Assembly (NCBI GenBank): GCA_035578155.1
Contig: JAPWDM010000020.1
Location: 8,407,269-8,471,268, forward strand
Direction: 5' to 3'
Length of the DNA: 64,000 bases
From: Brachynemurus nebulosus
Taxonomy: Eukaryota; Arthropoda; Insecta; Neuroptera; Myrmeleontidae
Made by a program: the position numbers and the translations under genes. The number at the start of each line of letters is the position of its first letter. Position 1 is the stretch's first letter. The notes under the pieces are model-generated. The model saw only the letters and a program-made list of their open reading frames with translations, made no database searches and had not been told where the DNA came from. This document shows, one piece after another, positions 1-13,114 of the stretch.

Positions 1-974
1 CGACTTAGCCCCAAATGGTTTAATATGGAAAGATTAATAAATTGTAGTTGATGCAGGAAATACCATAAACATTATAGTTTTAGTGCTGCCGAGTCTGCAA
101 ATAATTTTACTTGTGATTTTTATTTAAATGTATAAACTTTAAATAAAATACTTTCGTTCTGTAAACTTTATCACTTTTTTTGATAAAAGTTAACCTAACA
201 CTTTTTATACTTTTATAAGCTGAACTAAATATACCGATAATACAAGTTACGTTATGATGTTTCTTAGTTGAGTCGACAATAAGTAATAAAATGTGTTTTC
301 TAAAATAATTTATTGCATTACTCTTATTTGCTTCCTTAACAAGATGATTTTTTTACTGTACGGTATAGCCCCTCCTACCGTACGGAATAGCCCCGACCTC
401 CGGGGCTATTTCGTACAGAGACACTTTTTTTGTAATTTAATTTAAATATGTAAACAGTGGAATAATTCAAATTTCTTTGTATAAAATCAATAGCCAATGG
501 TCCAAATCATAGAGGACAGAGGTACAATACGTATCTCTCCACTACTGGAATCAGTGTAACCAGTAAGAGATGGAAAATATGTTATATACATGCATGGTGT
601 TTACTTTGTATTGGCGCGCTAAACTGTTTATGTGTGCGTAATCGAACATAGAGGTTGCAATCACATGACTGGGCTCACATACATATGTGTGATACCACAA
701 CGTTATGTGTGGGGGTTCTACAATGCTAACAACAATCAAATCCATTGTTGTTTGACTGACTTACACTTAGCGACTGCTACTGAGACACTGACTACCTACG
801 AGCCTAACGTACACAAAAAGCCACACTGCAGATTTCATGATAGAGATAGTTGCTGTGTCACCATTACTCCGTGGTCCAAATTATATATTGCTAATTTTCT
901 TATAATTTTATACTCGATATTAGCTGAACAATAACAGCTCTCCCTTAAGTGTACGGGATAGCCCCGCTCTCCCC
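1..974. other. AT-rich non-coding stretch with GTACGG-ATAGCCCC motifs
   Basis: No supportable gene. The motif GTACGGNATAGCCCC occurs at about 358, 380 and 950. The copy at 380-416 is half of a near-perfect hairpin (stem roughly 16 bp, centred near 398). Such GC-rich palindromic blocks in AT-rich DNA usually mark transposon ends, but I could not pair them into one element. The open frame at 632-934 has no recognisable domain and I do not call it. Confidence 0.5.
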
Positions 975-1185
975 TACTGAGATTCAGCCCTTAAAAACTT
1001 AAAACCTTTTTTTAACGCGCCGATCAACCGGACACTCATCATCAGTTTTGAAACCATCAAAATGGCAAATCGCTTGTGGACTTTCAATTACATTTCGCTT
1101 GTAGACATTCAATACCGAAGATGAAAGGAAAAATTCGACTTCCGTGATGGGGCTCCGCTGCTCACGGCGTTTTTTTTCTTAATTA
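975..1185 (+). repeat. Dispersed ~205-bp repeat, copy A
   Basis: This block from 'tactgagattcagcc' to 'cacggcgttttt' recurs in the same orientation at 23903-24107, with scattered substitutions. Neither copy has an obvious open frame, and the flanks differ, so the repeat boundaries are fairly sharp. It is a dispersed repeat of unknown class. Confidence 0.85.
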
Positions 1186-1189
1186 AAAT

Positions 1190-4100
1190 AAATATTTTTC
1201 TTTGACTTTTTGTGACTTTTGTTCAAATGACTTTTTGTGAGGTTTTGAAGATTGGAGTAACGTAAATTATAAAAATTTTATGCCTATGTTCGTTCAATGG
1301 ACTAAAAAGACTTTTTGTATTCTGAAAAACAGTAGGTTATAGATTTTTATTTATCCGAAATTAACTATTTAAATAATTTAGATTTAATTTAGACTTAATT
1401 TATAATTCAAATAATAATTTAAAGAAATAGAAATTTCAATGTTTCATAATCTAACACAAAATTTTATAAATAAATAAATTCAAAAAATTTCTATTTTAAA
1501 CAATGAACAGCCATTTTAAATTTATTCAAGGTATTGGAAAGAGCAAGTGTATCGTGCATATAATAAGTAAGAAAAGAAAAAAAATTTCAAAATTATATTC
1601 TTATTGAATAAAGATAAAGTGAATATGTAATTATTTAAAGTAAAGAGAGATAACACTTTCTTCTTTCGACGCTTTTTAAAACTGCTTCTAATTGGTGAAC
1701 AAATATAATATAATTGGCTGATTAATTAATAAAATTATGAAATTATCTCTAACATACGTTATATGAAGGTATAAAAAGCGGACGCTTTATTGACGTTGCA
1801 TGGCAAAACTCTCGTTGAATCGCGTATACTTACATTTTAGTTTTTACATTTCGAAATTCTGCTGAACAAAATTCGGAGTTCGAAGCAAAGAAGTTTGCCA
1901 CCATAAACGAGTCTATTTTTGATAAATTTGCGCTATCGGCTTTAATAAAACCTTGTTCCATTTTTGTCAAACTAAAAATAAGGTAAAACGTAATTAATGT
2001 CAAATCAACACAAAATATATATAAAGTTATTGTCACGGAAACGACAATAATAAAGTACAATATTTACGATTGGGATCTGTCCAAAAGGAGGAGCTTCAGA
2101 AAAATGGCTGACAAAAAAAGTGCATTAACATTAGTTTTATATATAGTAACCAGTGCTATGTTAATAAAAAATGATAAATATTAGAATTGTTTGTATTTGG
2201 GTTGACACAAGTCCAAAGCAAAGAGATTTTGTTGAAGGAGAGAAAATTTTAAATCTGTAAAACAGTTAAAATGTGGTAAAAGTATGAAAAAATGGATGAA
2301 TGAGTCAATGAATATTACAATTTAGAGTATACAAACGTCAAATTTAAATAACAAACGTCATAAAATAATTGGAGAACTGTAAATGAATGGAAAAATCAAA
2401 TATATAAAAATAGAAATTTTCACAATTTTTCTTGTGCACGTATACTAGGAAATTGCCAGTTGCTCTGCTCGTCAAACGACCCCAGCGTAGCCGTATTCTT
2501 ATTTTATAAATATACCTAATTTTAACAGCCTGTGACTTTTCTGTAGACAACCATACTTATTTAGATTTTCAGGAGTGGAGTACTTCTGATAATTTAGTTT
2601 TGGGTAATTTTATTGGTTTAGACTCCTGGAAATAAATTTTAAACTCACGTTTATTTATGCTGAGATTTAAAAAAGGTTTGAGTAACACTACTTAGTCAAA
2701 ATTTATCAAACCATTTATTTGAATATTTGGGGGAATTCCAATGCTTTGGGAAACAATTTTAAGTAGGTACATGTTTTCTTATCTCTTACCTCGATTTGTT
2801 TAAAAGAAATAAATTATTCTAAATCCATAAATTGAATAATTTTATCGTTTATTTTATTAAAAATGAAAGAGTTTGCTCGTCAACGTCACTGCTATATAAC
2901 ACATATCATCTCATCCTCATCATAATCATAGCTTCCTAATACTGTTTTGCTTACTGATCTTCTAATTATCTGTTGATACATTATAAAAAATTGTAGAACA
3001 CATTTACTGTAGTAACATAAAAACAGTCGGCATCAAACTTACACTGGCTTACTTTTCTGTATTGTTAACAGTAAATAGGATTAGTAAATATGTTTGCAGA
3101 ACCAATAATAGAAAATAATTAAATTTGAATAAATTTAGATCAAAAACATTTAAGTGACAAATATCAGTAAAAAGAAACAGTATCTATAAATAAATAGTAA
3201 CCATAGCTATATTAATTTTTAAAATTGCAAAAATTATTTTTCTACAAATACTTAGCAACTAACAACTTATGATTTTTTTATAATTTTATCCATAGGTAGC
3301 TTTATACAGTAATAAAAAATTGATATTTTACGATTTCTCGTAAATTTCTACGGTTAGACAAAAAATTTTGCAAAACCCTTTTTTAGCGAGCGCCTACGAC
3401 CCAATATGGACCTTGTTTAAGCTGGTACAAAATTCTAACTAAAATATTAAACAAATAATGAACGCGGACTGTATCTAACGATATAGGAAAAATAAAACAA
3501 AAATTAAGGTCACACTCTTACCTTAATCTTCAATAACGGCTGGTCCCCACGACTTTCCAGCAAAGATGTTAATACCAAGGAAAAGGTGAAAAATAGGGAT
3601 AAAGGGAGTATTCGGTGGGAATTACACTAATGGTATTTAAGCACGTAAAACCGATAATAATTCAAAATTACGACACTAAATTTTACTAATTACATATGTA
3701 TATGATATCCAAAATTTAACACATCTATACTGTAGCAAAAGCAACCAACTGCCTTTATTAAATCAAATCAAAAGACACACTAACGCGTCACTGCTTATTG
3801 CAAGCCAAAAAAATTATGTTCAAACCAACAAAGGTGTGGACACGTGTCGGTTTATTGCAAGAACAACGAACAAATATTAAACGTATTTTTTTTTAAAAAC
3901 TAATCAAAACATGTAACCAACTCAGTTACTTTTAAGTAAACAAATTTATCAATAGGTAGTACAATATGTGTCATCTATTATTATACAAAAGGATAAAATA
4001 TATGTCTGCACGATCGAAGGAAGCCTCCAATTGTTACGAAATTTGGTGTGTAGGTCAAAAGTCAAATAGCTTGGATAAATTCGCCAGCCAGATACATCCA

Positions 4101-4300
4101 ATTTTTGGAAGCTAAAATTTTAACCAATTTTCGCCAATTTTAGTGGTTTTTGCAATATTTGGCCAGAATTAAAAAAAAAAATTTTAACACCATCGAAAAG
4201 AGCGTAAAAGATTACATAAGACAAGCTTTTAAAACATTGTTCTAAATGAACTAGCTTTTGAGAAAAATTAAGAAAGTTGAATTTCTTTACAATAAATGCT
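1190..4300. other. Long AT-rich stretch without a recognisable gene
   Basis: Low-complexity AT-rich DNA. A TATAAAAAG lies at 1772. A 26-codon open frame with good context (AAAAATGGCT) starts at 2104, but nothing else supports a gene. On the minus strand near 3520-3625 a short open stretch ends in what could be a splice donor (AAG|GTAAGAG); it may be a relic exon or repeat. The segment 4180-4280 weakly resembles 20460-20560, suggesting an old repeat. Confidence 0.4.
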
Positions 4301-4308
4301 TCATTGTT

Positions 4309-4867
4309 TTTATCATTACAATAACAATATTTATATCTGTTTCATTTTTCAAAACTTCATTAACTATTCATTAAACTTTTTAAGAACGCGTCATCACCAA
4401 TTTTGAAAATTTCTTTACTGTTAGAGTGCTAAACTATTTTAAATGGATACAAGTTGTTATATGAGATCCGCCAGTGTCCAGTCTTTGGAAATTCACTATA
4501 TTATGCAGATGCTGCGACAGGGGTATTTATCATTACAATAACAATATTTATATCTGTTTCGTTTTTCAAAATAAAAAGAAAATTAAACTAACTTTTCAAG
4601 AACACGTCATCACCGATTTTGAAAATGTGTTTACTGTTAGAGAGCTAAACTATTTTAGATGGATACAAGTTATATTATTTGAGGTCTGCCAGTGTCCGGC
4701 GGTCCCAAAAGCGTCAATAATAAAACTACCCAACCGATTTTGAAAATTTTTTCACCTTTTAAAAGTTAAATCTTTTAAATGTATATATGCTCTAATATAT
4801 GAGATTCGCCAGTGTCTAAATCTTTGGAAATTCACTATGTTATGCAGATGCTGCGACAGGGGTATTA
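4309..4867. repeat. Tandemly duplicated terminal piece of a repeat that also forms the 38.5-40.1 kb array
   Basis: Two units of about 220 bp (about 4309-4526 and 4527-4740) share 'tatcattacaataacaata', 'cgtcatcacc-attttgaaa' and 'ctgttagag-gctaaac'. The end 'gcagatgctgcgacagggg' appears at about 4504-4523 and again at 4846-4864. Its reverse complement starts the tandem array at 38458 inside another transposon, so this is the terminal sequence of a mobile repeat family. No coding capacity is seen. Confidence 0.75.
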
Positions 4868-5168
4868 AATCTTAGAGTCAGTTTTTAATGGCACAGTTGC
4901 TTAAAGACATACCTCTGATCCACCTCTGACCATACTTTTGCATTTACTGGTACGTTAAAAATTCTAATTCTGGAAATTTATTTCTTCTAAACTTGACGTC
5001 AGAAATTATTCAAATGGTATCAGTGAATGCATCATATCTTTCTCTATTATATACTGAAATTTCAAATTCTAAACTTGGAAAATTTCTTGTGATTGTTGTG
5101 ATCGATTCAGCTTAATTAAGATAAAATTAATTAACGAGAATATTCCCTATCGGTCCTTTATCTCACAG

Positions 5169-5953
5169 CAGCCCCGGATCTACAATTTTTTAGAACCGGG
5201 GCAGAAATTTGAAAATGGCGCCCCGCCTCTCCAACGTTTTTACATAAATTGTCAAAAAAACTCATAAGTATGTAAGTCCTTTATATTTATGAGTTATAGG
5301 GTTTTGTAAAGGATCAATATAGGTACAACTTGATATTTTATTTTAATAAATCTACTCCGAAAGCACTGCAAGTTGTGCAAATTTCAAATTTTTATCACCA
5401 GCCCCATCAGGGATACCGGGGCGCAAAATTCCAAAATTTGGAAAAAAGTTTTTGGAAGTTTGTAAAAATTAAAGGATACAATTTTCACAATTGAAATAGT
5501 GCGTATCTGTTTCAAAATGGGTAGTTGTACCCGTAGAGCTATTCTTATAGAAAATACTAAGCGAGGTTTAAAGCATTCCTACCCACTTGTATCCATTTAA
5601 AAGCATTCCTTCAAGAAAATAGGTTAAATATGGACATCACTTAAAGAAATATTTATTACGAAATATGTGCATTGGCATAGATGGCTGCAAACACAAAAAT
5701 CAGCGCAAATTGGAAAACAAAAATGGCTACCACGCTTAAACGATTTAAGATAATTTTTTTTAAGAACTGTTCTCAATACTTGAAATACAGTAGAAACAAC
5801 TGGAAGAATATTAATTTTTTCTAAAATGGTCGAGCAACCAATTTTTTTTTAGACCATTTGCTATAGACCGACCTCGTATGATTTTGGCGCTCCCTGAAAC
5901 TGACACCCGGGGCAGTGGCCCCGGATTGCCCTCCCCCCTTAGATCCGGGCCTG
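5169..5953. mobile_element. Non-autonomous hAT-type element (MITE)
   Basis: Terminal inverted repeats are CAGCCCCGGATCTA on the left and TAGATCCGGGCCTG on the right. They begin with CAG, as hAT termini do. The flanking 8-mers TCTCACAG and TGTCATTG match at only 5 of 8 positions, a decayed target duplication at best. The 785-bp interior contains a second 'ccggggc' block near 5418 and no transposase. This is an old, internally deleted copy. Confidence 0.75.
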
Positions 5954-6367
5954 TGTCATTGACAGGTATTAACTACTATAATTAGTAATATAATTAATTT
6001 AATTGATTACTGAACCAAACAAACTTCTTTATTTATTATTCCCAAATTTATTTATACAAGAAATATTTGTTTCCACTTGACTGATATTTTCTATAAACAA
6101 TAATACAAGATGTAAAGGATACATCGTACTACAACATTTGGATAAATGTATATTTTAAAGACAAATGCTTATTGTTCTCAGATTTTCCAATTAAATCGAA
6201 ATATCACAGGTATTAATAGGTTGTCCGAAGCAAAATGGCACGTGTTATACGAAAAAGAATTTTTGTATGAAAACATGTTAGAACACGACTCAAATACATT
6301 CCTATAGTACGACTCCCATGCATTTCTATTCCATTTATTGTTGCCTCGTTCGAGATTTACCATGCGG

Positions 6368-6370
<3 letters not shown>

Positions 6371-6436
<66 letters not shown>
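6371..6436. repeat. (TA)n microsatellite
   Basis: About 66 bp of uninterrupted TA dinucleotides, ending in TTTATGG. Confidence 0.98.
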
Positions 6437-6439
<3 letters not shown>

Positions 6440-7012
6440 GGTGCCATGCACAACACATAAAATTTGCAAGTTTCAACAAAATCTATCACCGTGAGATCAA
6501 CGCAACATATCGACATACAGGATGTGAAATTGCAAAAAACAGCATAATCCACCAGCCAGCTACCGGATGTTCCCTAGACATATTAAAATAAAATAGATTT
6601 TGCAAACTTTGCAAACTAAACATAAAAATTATTATAAATTCAATGTAATTTCATTATTTTCAGTTTTTGGCCATTTTAATCAATTTTGATAAATTTTAAT
6701 AAATTAAAAAAATTAACTTAATTTGAACTTCGTTTTCTCAATTCTTACCAAACATTATCAAACAACTTAAATAAGACAATCAACGCTTCATAAGTTAATA
6801 AAAATAAATGAGTAAAATTATTGAAGTAAATAAAACTTAATAAAAGTAAATAAAATTTAAGTAAAGTGAACAAATCAATCAACAAAGACTTTAATTCAAA
6901 CCAAAGCTCCGTTTCTTTCGTTTTCGTTAAAACAAAGTGGCGATCCTCAATATTCCAAACGGGATTTCCGGTGTCGTCCGATTTTAATAACTTTCATTGA
7001 AGTTTTGGTCAC

Positions 7013-7014
<2 letters not shown>
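6437..7014 (+). other. Possible LTR or retroelement fragment between two (TA)n tracts
   Basis: No complete gene. A short plus-strand open stretch (about 6490-6590) ends in a stop before an AT-rich run of about 300 bp. This is followed by 'aacaaagtggcgatcctc' at about 6933, which resembles the junction between an LTR and a primer-binding site in insect Gypsy-type elements. The matching LTR is not visible in the window, so the call is tentative. Confidence 0.25.

Positions 7015-7094
<80 letters not shown>
7015..7094. repeat. (TA)n microsatellite
   Basis: About 80 bp of perfect TA repeats. Confidence 0.98.
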
Positions 7095-7096
<2 letters not shown>

Positions 7097-7450
7097 AATT
7101 TTAGGGGGGGTCATTTTTGGTTTCTCAAAGCCTTAAAATCAATCTCTGTTTTGATGAAATTTGGTATAGTGATAACTTATTAACTAGGTCAACATATAAG
7201 AACTTTAACTGTGGGCAAATATCTCCTTGGGGAAGTACAAAAACTCTTTTGAAAATGTGTATGCATTGCGTAAAAACTATTAGACGAATTAGGATGAAAT
7301 TTGGTGTGGTGATAACTTATCACCTGGGTTAACATTTAAGATACTGTTTACTGCAGGAAAATATCACATTCCCGTGGGAAACATATTATCGATCCGCAAC
7401 GCATCGCGCGAACGACATCGTGGGTGCAGCTACTTATGAATATATTGTTA
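7095..7450. repeat. Dispersed repeat with two internal ~130-bp units
   Basis: The phrase 'gatgaaatttggt-t-gtgataacttat' occurs twice (about 7154 and 7293), each followed by 'aactaggtcaacat' or 'acctgggttaacat'. The block ends in a GC-rich tail near 7390-7435. Short repeated units with a GC-rich end are typical of Helitron-like non-autonomous repeats, but no diagnostic Helitron end is proven. The 71-codon open frame across it is accidental. Confidence 0.5.
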
Positions 7451-8505
7451 TATGTAGTTTCTGACAGATAAAATATTCAACATCGACTGAGTAATCATGA
7501 TATTTGGTTCATTTTTATTTTATTTTTTTTTTTGTTTTAGGTGAGCAAGTGAATTGTACTAATAATAACGGAAAGATAATTCTCTCGGTTCTCTGTGTAA
7601 AACAAGAACCCTAGCAACATTTTTATTTTTCCGATTCCAATTTAAAAGAAATAATAATTATGTTTATTCGGAATAAACAAAAGGAATGTCGTGCTACTTT
7701 TCATTGTATAAACAAAATAGCGGCCTGAAATTTTCTAATGAGTTTTCCATATTTTAATTTCAATTTCTCATTCAGTTAGAGTCAATATATTTGCGTACCA
7801 CCTACACAAGTATACCTACACATATTTCAAACGTTCTTAATTACTATTTATTTTATAACAAAAATAATAACAGCTGTCATAAGAAAACAATTTTCATTTA
7901 TTCCTTGTATTGAGGAAAAAAATATGTTGCAGAAGTAAACAGCGTTAATTGAAATTAACATTTTGTTCTTTAAAATTTTCTATTTATTTGAGTGGATGTA
8001 GAAAATTATAGGTCGAGTAATTTGTTTGTGTCCCCTGTAACACAAACCCACATTGCGCATCTCTGATGATAAGGTCGTGTTGAAGAATTAGAGCAACAGT
8101 GAAGAACGTTATTCAGTGACAAGGCACTCGGAATCATAACCGGAGTAACTCGGCTTCAATTCCTGCTTCGACGAAGACATTTTCCTTTTCTTTTAAAATA
8201 AATTTTCGTTCTTCTTTTTTTTTTCTTAAATTTTTATGTAATGAATGAAATACTTGAGAACCTTTTACGAACAAATCAAGACAACAATATATAGAAGCAT
8301 CTAAAATAAGTATGAAGTATGTCATCATCTGATACTGATAGGTATATAAAGGGACTATCATCAACTGAAAACAGTTGAATAGTTAAAACCAAAGAGTTCG
8401 TTGGAAAGTGTAACTGATATAGAGCAGTTATTTGAAGTCAGGAGGAAAATAGTACGCGGTCAAGTGAATTAGAAAAGTATGTTGAAGTCAATTGGTTGTA
8501 ACAAC
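7451..8505. other. AT-rich stretch, no gene recognised
   Basis: Nothing supportable as a gene. A segment at about 8105-8160 vaguely resembles a tRNA T-arm (CGGCTTCAATTCCTGC) and could be a SINE relic, but no full cloverleaf can be drawn. Confidence 0.4.
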
Positions 8506-8541
8506 TATTGTGAAAATATTTCGTTTATACGACCTTTTAGG

Positions 8542-8547
<6 letters not shown>
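8506..8547 (+). repeat. 42-bp dispersed repeat that precedes a (TA)n tract, copy 1
   Basis: The sequence from 'attgtgaaaatatttcg' to 'taggacattt' is repeated at 9751-9792 with about one mismatch. This copy runs straight into a (TA)n array; the other copy continues into 'tatatctacaaaat' without expansion. Confidence 0.85.

Positions 8548-8627
<80 letters not shown>
8548..8627. repeat. (TA)n microsatellite abutting a MITE
   Basis: About 80 bp of TA repeats. The last TA is also the TA target site of the mariner-type MITE starting at 8628. Confidence 0.97.
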
Positions 8628-8631
<4 letters not shown>

Positions 8632-8990
8632 GGAAACAAATTTATCGAACAGAGGGCAAATATAATAGGAATTTTTTCTTAAGATCAATGTGATCTTTAT
8701 TCCCTCTGACCAATCATATTTTGTTTTTAAGTCTTATTACTGTAGATATAAAATATTTTTATATTTGTCAAATTAATTACAATCATCAAATAGCAAATGC
8801 CAAGCTGATTTTGTTTACGGTAATATGATAAGGATCCGTAATTAATTTATAACTATGAAAATACTGTATACCCATGGTAACATGACCTAAAAACGAAATA
8901 TAAAGTTAAAAATGTGTCAGAAACTACACTGATCTTACGAAAAATATTCCATTATATTTGCCCGATGTTCGATAAATCTGTTTCCACCTG
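8628..8990. mobile_element. Tc1/mariner-type MITE with ~60-bp terminal inverted repeats
   Basis: The left end GGGTGGAAACAAATTTATCG is mirrored at the right end (8931-8990) as the reverse complement of CAGGTGGAAACAGATTTATC. Similarity extends about 60 bp inward, to the GTAAGATCA/TTAAGATCA region. Both sides are flanked by TA (8626-8627 and 8991-8992), as expected for Tc1/mariner insertion. At 363 bp it cannot encode a transposase and has no open frame. Confidence 0.88.
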
Positions 8991-9420
8991 TATGTAATTT
9001 TATGTATAATATATATAAAAATATATAATTTTCTAAATATATTATTTTTTGCCGAATAGTAATTTTTTAACTTAATTTTTACGTCACCAGAATTTTGCTG
9101 TGCAACTCCATTTAGGATATCGACCCATAGTTTAAGAAGCGTCAGTTTATACATCAGATTTTTATCTCGGCTGTGTCTGTTCGATCAACTTTTTGACATG
9201 TTTTAAATTTAGTATAATATGCTGGTCTTAATCCCAAAGTTTATGCTGGTCTTGTTACACTACACAAGGCATTAGGTCATACATAACACCCAAAGGAAAT
9301 AAAATTCGATCTACAACAATGAAAGCCTATAGTTCGTAAAATTTTTATAATCTCAGAAACAGTTTTTATATTAAAGTCCAAATATGAATTTGATTTTTGC
9401 TTCCCCAATGTCCGACTGAC

Positions 9421-9621
<201 letters not shown>

Positions 9622-9750
9622 TCAATTCTCATAAACTTTTTGAAAGACCGTTTTAAAAACCTTGCCTTGATTATTACTTACTTGGAGACTCATATGTGAA
9701 TGAGTGAAATTCGTAATGTCGTTTTTTAGTGTCATTTTCTTCGTAAAATT

Positions 9751-9792
9751 ATTGTGAAAATATTTCGTTTATACGACCTTCTAGGACATTTA
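9751..9792 (+). repeat. 42-bp dispersed repeat, copy 2 without (TA)n expansion
   Basis: Near-identical to 8506-8547. Here the sequence continues into unique DNA, giving a view of the site before TA expansion. Confidence 0.85.
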
Positions 9793-11245
9793 TATCTACA
9801 AAATATCGACATTTTATGTTTTTATATAAGGGAAGTGTTTCTTTATTTCTATTAAATAATACAGAACTAAGCTTTGGGAGACACATTGATCACAATATAA
9901 AATTATATGAATAATAATGTAAGTACCATAACAATATTCATAAAAATTTTATGTGATACAAATAAGTATAAAAATACTTTTGTAACACTGTTTAAAGTTT
10001 TGTCGTAAAATATTTATTTTAGTAAGCGGAAGAAATTTACAGTCCTAATTCATATTAAAATTTTAAGTATACGGATGTAGGGTAACATAGGAAAAATTTA
10101 TTATAAAAATTCATACTTCAAAAAACGTTTTTAGGAGATGCATACTAACATTAATAAAAATTGATATAGGCACTATTATGACAAGTGAAAATGATTCATG
10201 CATAAAGAATACCCATTAACGTATGTATTATCGCTATCTCTCACAAGATCTACTATATAATATATTGAAAAAGGATAGTAGAAACTATAATAACTTTACT
10301 AACTGACAAAATTTCAGTTTTACGTTCTTAAAAGTATGTCATTTCTATTTAATACAAATACAATATTAAGCTTGAATTTGTCAATAGAAGGATAACTAAA
10401 AAAGGGTCAAGACTGTGTGTCGAATAAATACATTTTTTTAATATTTGTAAAATAAAGTTAAAGCATAATATAATGAGCCCATAATATTTGTTTTATAAAA
10501 TAACTTAAGCTACTATAAAAAAAAAAAAAAATTATTTAAAATACTCTAATTTTTCAGATTGCTGACTACCCCTAATCCCTTATATAGCGTTGCTAAATAA
10601 CGAATTACTTATTTAAAACAAAAATATTTACTTATTTAAGACAAATTCAAGCTTACGGGTAACGAGAGGCAGTATATTATACTGGAATCTGATATAGGAG
10701 CGTACATAATTCAATATGGCGTTCAATAAATGAATGTTTATTCAATAAAACAAAAATGTCATTGGGCTCGATCGAATCCAATCCAAACATATTTTTTAGG
10801 AGAGAAATTAGTGTCAGAAAAGCGTATCTTGGTGTGTGGTTTAATTAAAGAAGATTTAAATGGTGTTAAGTGCTGCATATTTGCAAACGTCTGAAATCGG
10901 CGAATTTCCTCACAAAGTTAGTGGCCAGGTCACCCAATGTCAATTTTCAGTTTGGTTTATCCAACGTGTACTTGATGTAATACTTATTATTTCATACAAT
11001 TTAAATAACGTATTTAATAATATTTTTCTTAAATAATAACCTCTTAGTGTATAGTGCAACCCTAGTGAGTACACTACTAGAATCGATGTTTAACTCCACA
11101 ATTCCTCGTTAGTCTCAAGTAGTCGCTGAACTGAGGCCAGGAAACGGTGCCTGAGAAACTAAGTTCGACATAGATACTCCTTTACGTGGCATCACTAGTC
11201 ATTATTATCAAATATGTACCTCATCTAACCCTCTATTATCTTGTC
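9793..11245. other. AT-rich stretch, no gene recognised
   Basis: No domain, RNA gene or clear repeat. Poly-A and AT-rich runs only. Confidence 0.5.
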
Positions 11246-11253
11246 TTCCGAAG

Positions 11254-11882
11254 CAGGGCCGTCGAGAGAAATCAAGGGCTCCAGGGACAAACTAACCCAG
11301 GCCCCCTGTGAAAGATTAAATTTACTACTGACATCCAACCTTGTCATCCAAAGATACTAGCTGGCGCGGCAAAGGTTATTCTGCCCTTTCCGGTATAGTG
11401 GTGCAAACTTCCCTATAGTTTAGGAGCTATTGCCATAATTCCAAATTTCTTTTTCTTCCAATAACTTCTTACTGATAAGAATTTAGTTATTTTCATCTGC
11501 AAATTCTAATACCAACTTGTTTTTCTTACCGAATCTTGTTTTTCTTACGAAATGTGAAATAGATTTTGGCACAGTTAATGGAATTTTTTCTCCTCTTTCT
11601 ATTGATATATAATATGGTATGTCGGTCTTGAAAAATAATCTCGAAAAATTTTGTAATATTTTTTAAATTTAGGTTGGGAAATGAATAAATTACGTTAAGT
11701 ATTAGTTGTAATGTCAGACAATAATTTACTATGAAATAATCGGGCAAAATATTTTCTTCGAGTTTTTCTATAACTACTCATTTTCGAGTTATAACCCCGA
11801 ACATTTGTTTTCTTATAGAATGTAAAGTAGGTTTTGACATAATTAAATGGCTTTATTTTTTCCGCTTTATCGACAAGAAGAA
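11254..11882. repeat. Left flank of the inverted-repeat element with two diverged ~285-bp units
   Basis: Segments around 11522-11660 and 11800-11882 resemble each other ('tgttttcttacgaaatgt' against 'tgttttcttatagaatgt', followed by similar 'ttttgacataatt-aatgg' and 'tttattgat' blocks). No gene; the 73-codon minus-strand frame has no domain. Confidence 0.45.
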
Positions 11883-11904
11883 GAGCTGAGCGGGTTCTAT
11901 GACA

Positions 11905-11973
11905 CAGTAAAACCCCAATTATCCGGACTACTTTTTGACGGTGTTAAGAACCGTGAAGTTTGGGGTTTTACTG
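11905..11973. mobile_element. 69-bp pogo-type micro-MITE in the left arm
   Basis: It starts CAGTAAAACCCCAA and ends with the reverse complement TTGGGGTTTTACTG. CAGTAAAACC with an ATTATCCG block is typical of pogo/Tigger-type termini. The flanking dinucleotides are CA and TA, consistent with a decayed TA duplication. The same 69-bp element sits at the mirrored place in the other arm (20353-20421), so it inserted before the inverted duplication or was homogenised with it. Confidence 0.75.
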
Positions 11974-13114
11974 TACCTCGTGTATGGATTAAACTTTGAC
12001 CCGGTATGTACCGAGTACATGGGTGTCGGCTGTGCCTTAGGGGAGTTTTTTATATGTATTTAAAAGCACGTTTTCAGCATTGTCAGCGCTTTATAAGATT
12101 AATTTGTTTAAGTTCAAAAATTGTTTAGTAAAAAATATCAGCCATTATAGGCCTCAAGCAAGAAATAATTTTTTATGAGTTTTAATACTGTAACATTTAA
12201 CCCACAGCGAGTATTCTTTAGTTAGTTAACAAAAATTCTTGGAATTTTAACGAGTTATAAAAAATATCGCTTCTTATAACTAGTATATAATATTTTAGAA
12301 TTTTAAAGTGTAGCACAAAACTATTCTAGCATAATTCATAAATCAAACAAAAATTATCCTAATACCTACACATCTGTATATTGTGTATATACCCTGTATA
12401 TTAATAATATATTTCTAATGCAACGTCATTCTAATTCTTATTAGAATATCATTTATAATTGAATATAGAATCTAATTATAAAATATTTTATCAGTATTGG
12501 AAAAAATTTGCTTAATCAGCAGAAATCATTGTATATCATTTTAATATTGATACATATTTATATTTGGGTAAAGATAAAGTTATTTCTTGATATCTTAATC
12601 AGTAAAAAAATTTCAAATTTTTTCGGTTTTAATTACTATAATCTAAACACGTTGTTTATAAAATATCACGTAGTAATATAAAAATTATAACAGTAATTGA
12701 GTTGCTAAATTTTTATAGATTAGTAGGTATACTAGAGAATTGACATGTAAAATGAAAATTTTTATAAACCAGAAAATTTTGGATTTGCTACTTTATCACT
12801 AACACACAAATATATACATATATAAATATAACGGGTGTATATTTATTATTTTTAATAAATATTTTAGTATACAGGATGTATCATTGATATGCTTTTCAAT
12901 TAGAATGGTAAATATCACTAGATTATTTTCAATAGTTTTATAGGTTAACGAAAGAAACTTCTTGCTGTAAAATAGGGGAATTTAGGGTAACAGTTAAATA
13001 AAACGTACATAATTTTTTTTTTAAATTTTGTTTATAGAATATGTATACAAAAAAATTAAATTGCTTAAATATATTTATTACATAAAATCTACTTATTTTT
13101 CATATAAAAAATTT

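Noticed and set aside
632..934. 100-codon plus-strand frame
   Set aside because: No recognisable domain, overlapped by another frame on the minus strand, next to transposon-like motifs.
2104..2184. 26-codon frame with good start context downstream of a TATA-like motif at 1772
   Set aside because: Too short and isolated to call a gene.
3520..3625. Minus-strand stretch resembling a coding exon with donor site
   Set aside because: Only ~30 codons, no acceptor or domain; could be repeat-derived.
8105..8160. tRNA-like segment with a T-arm-like sequence
   Set aside because: No complete cloverleaf or A-box; at most a SINE relic.
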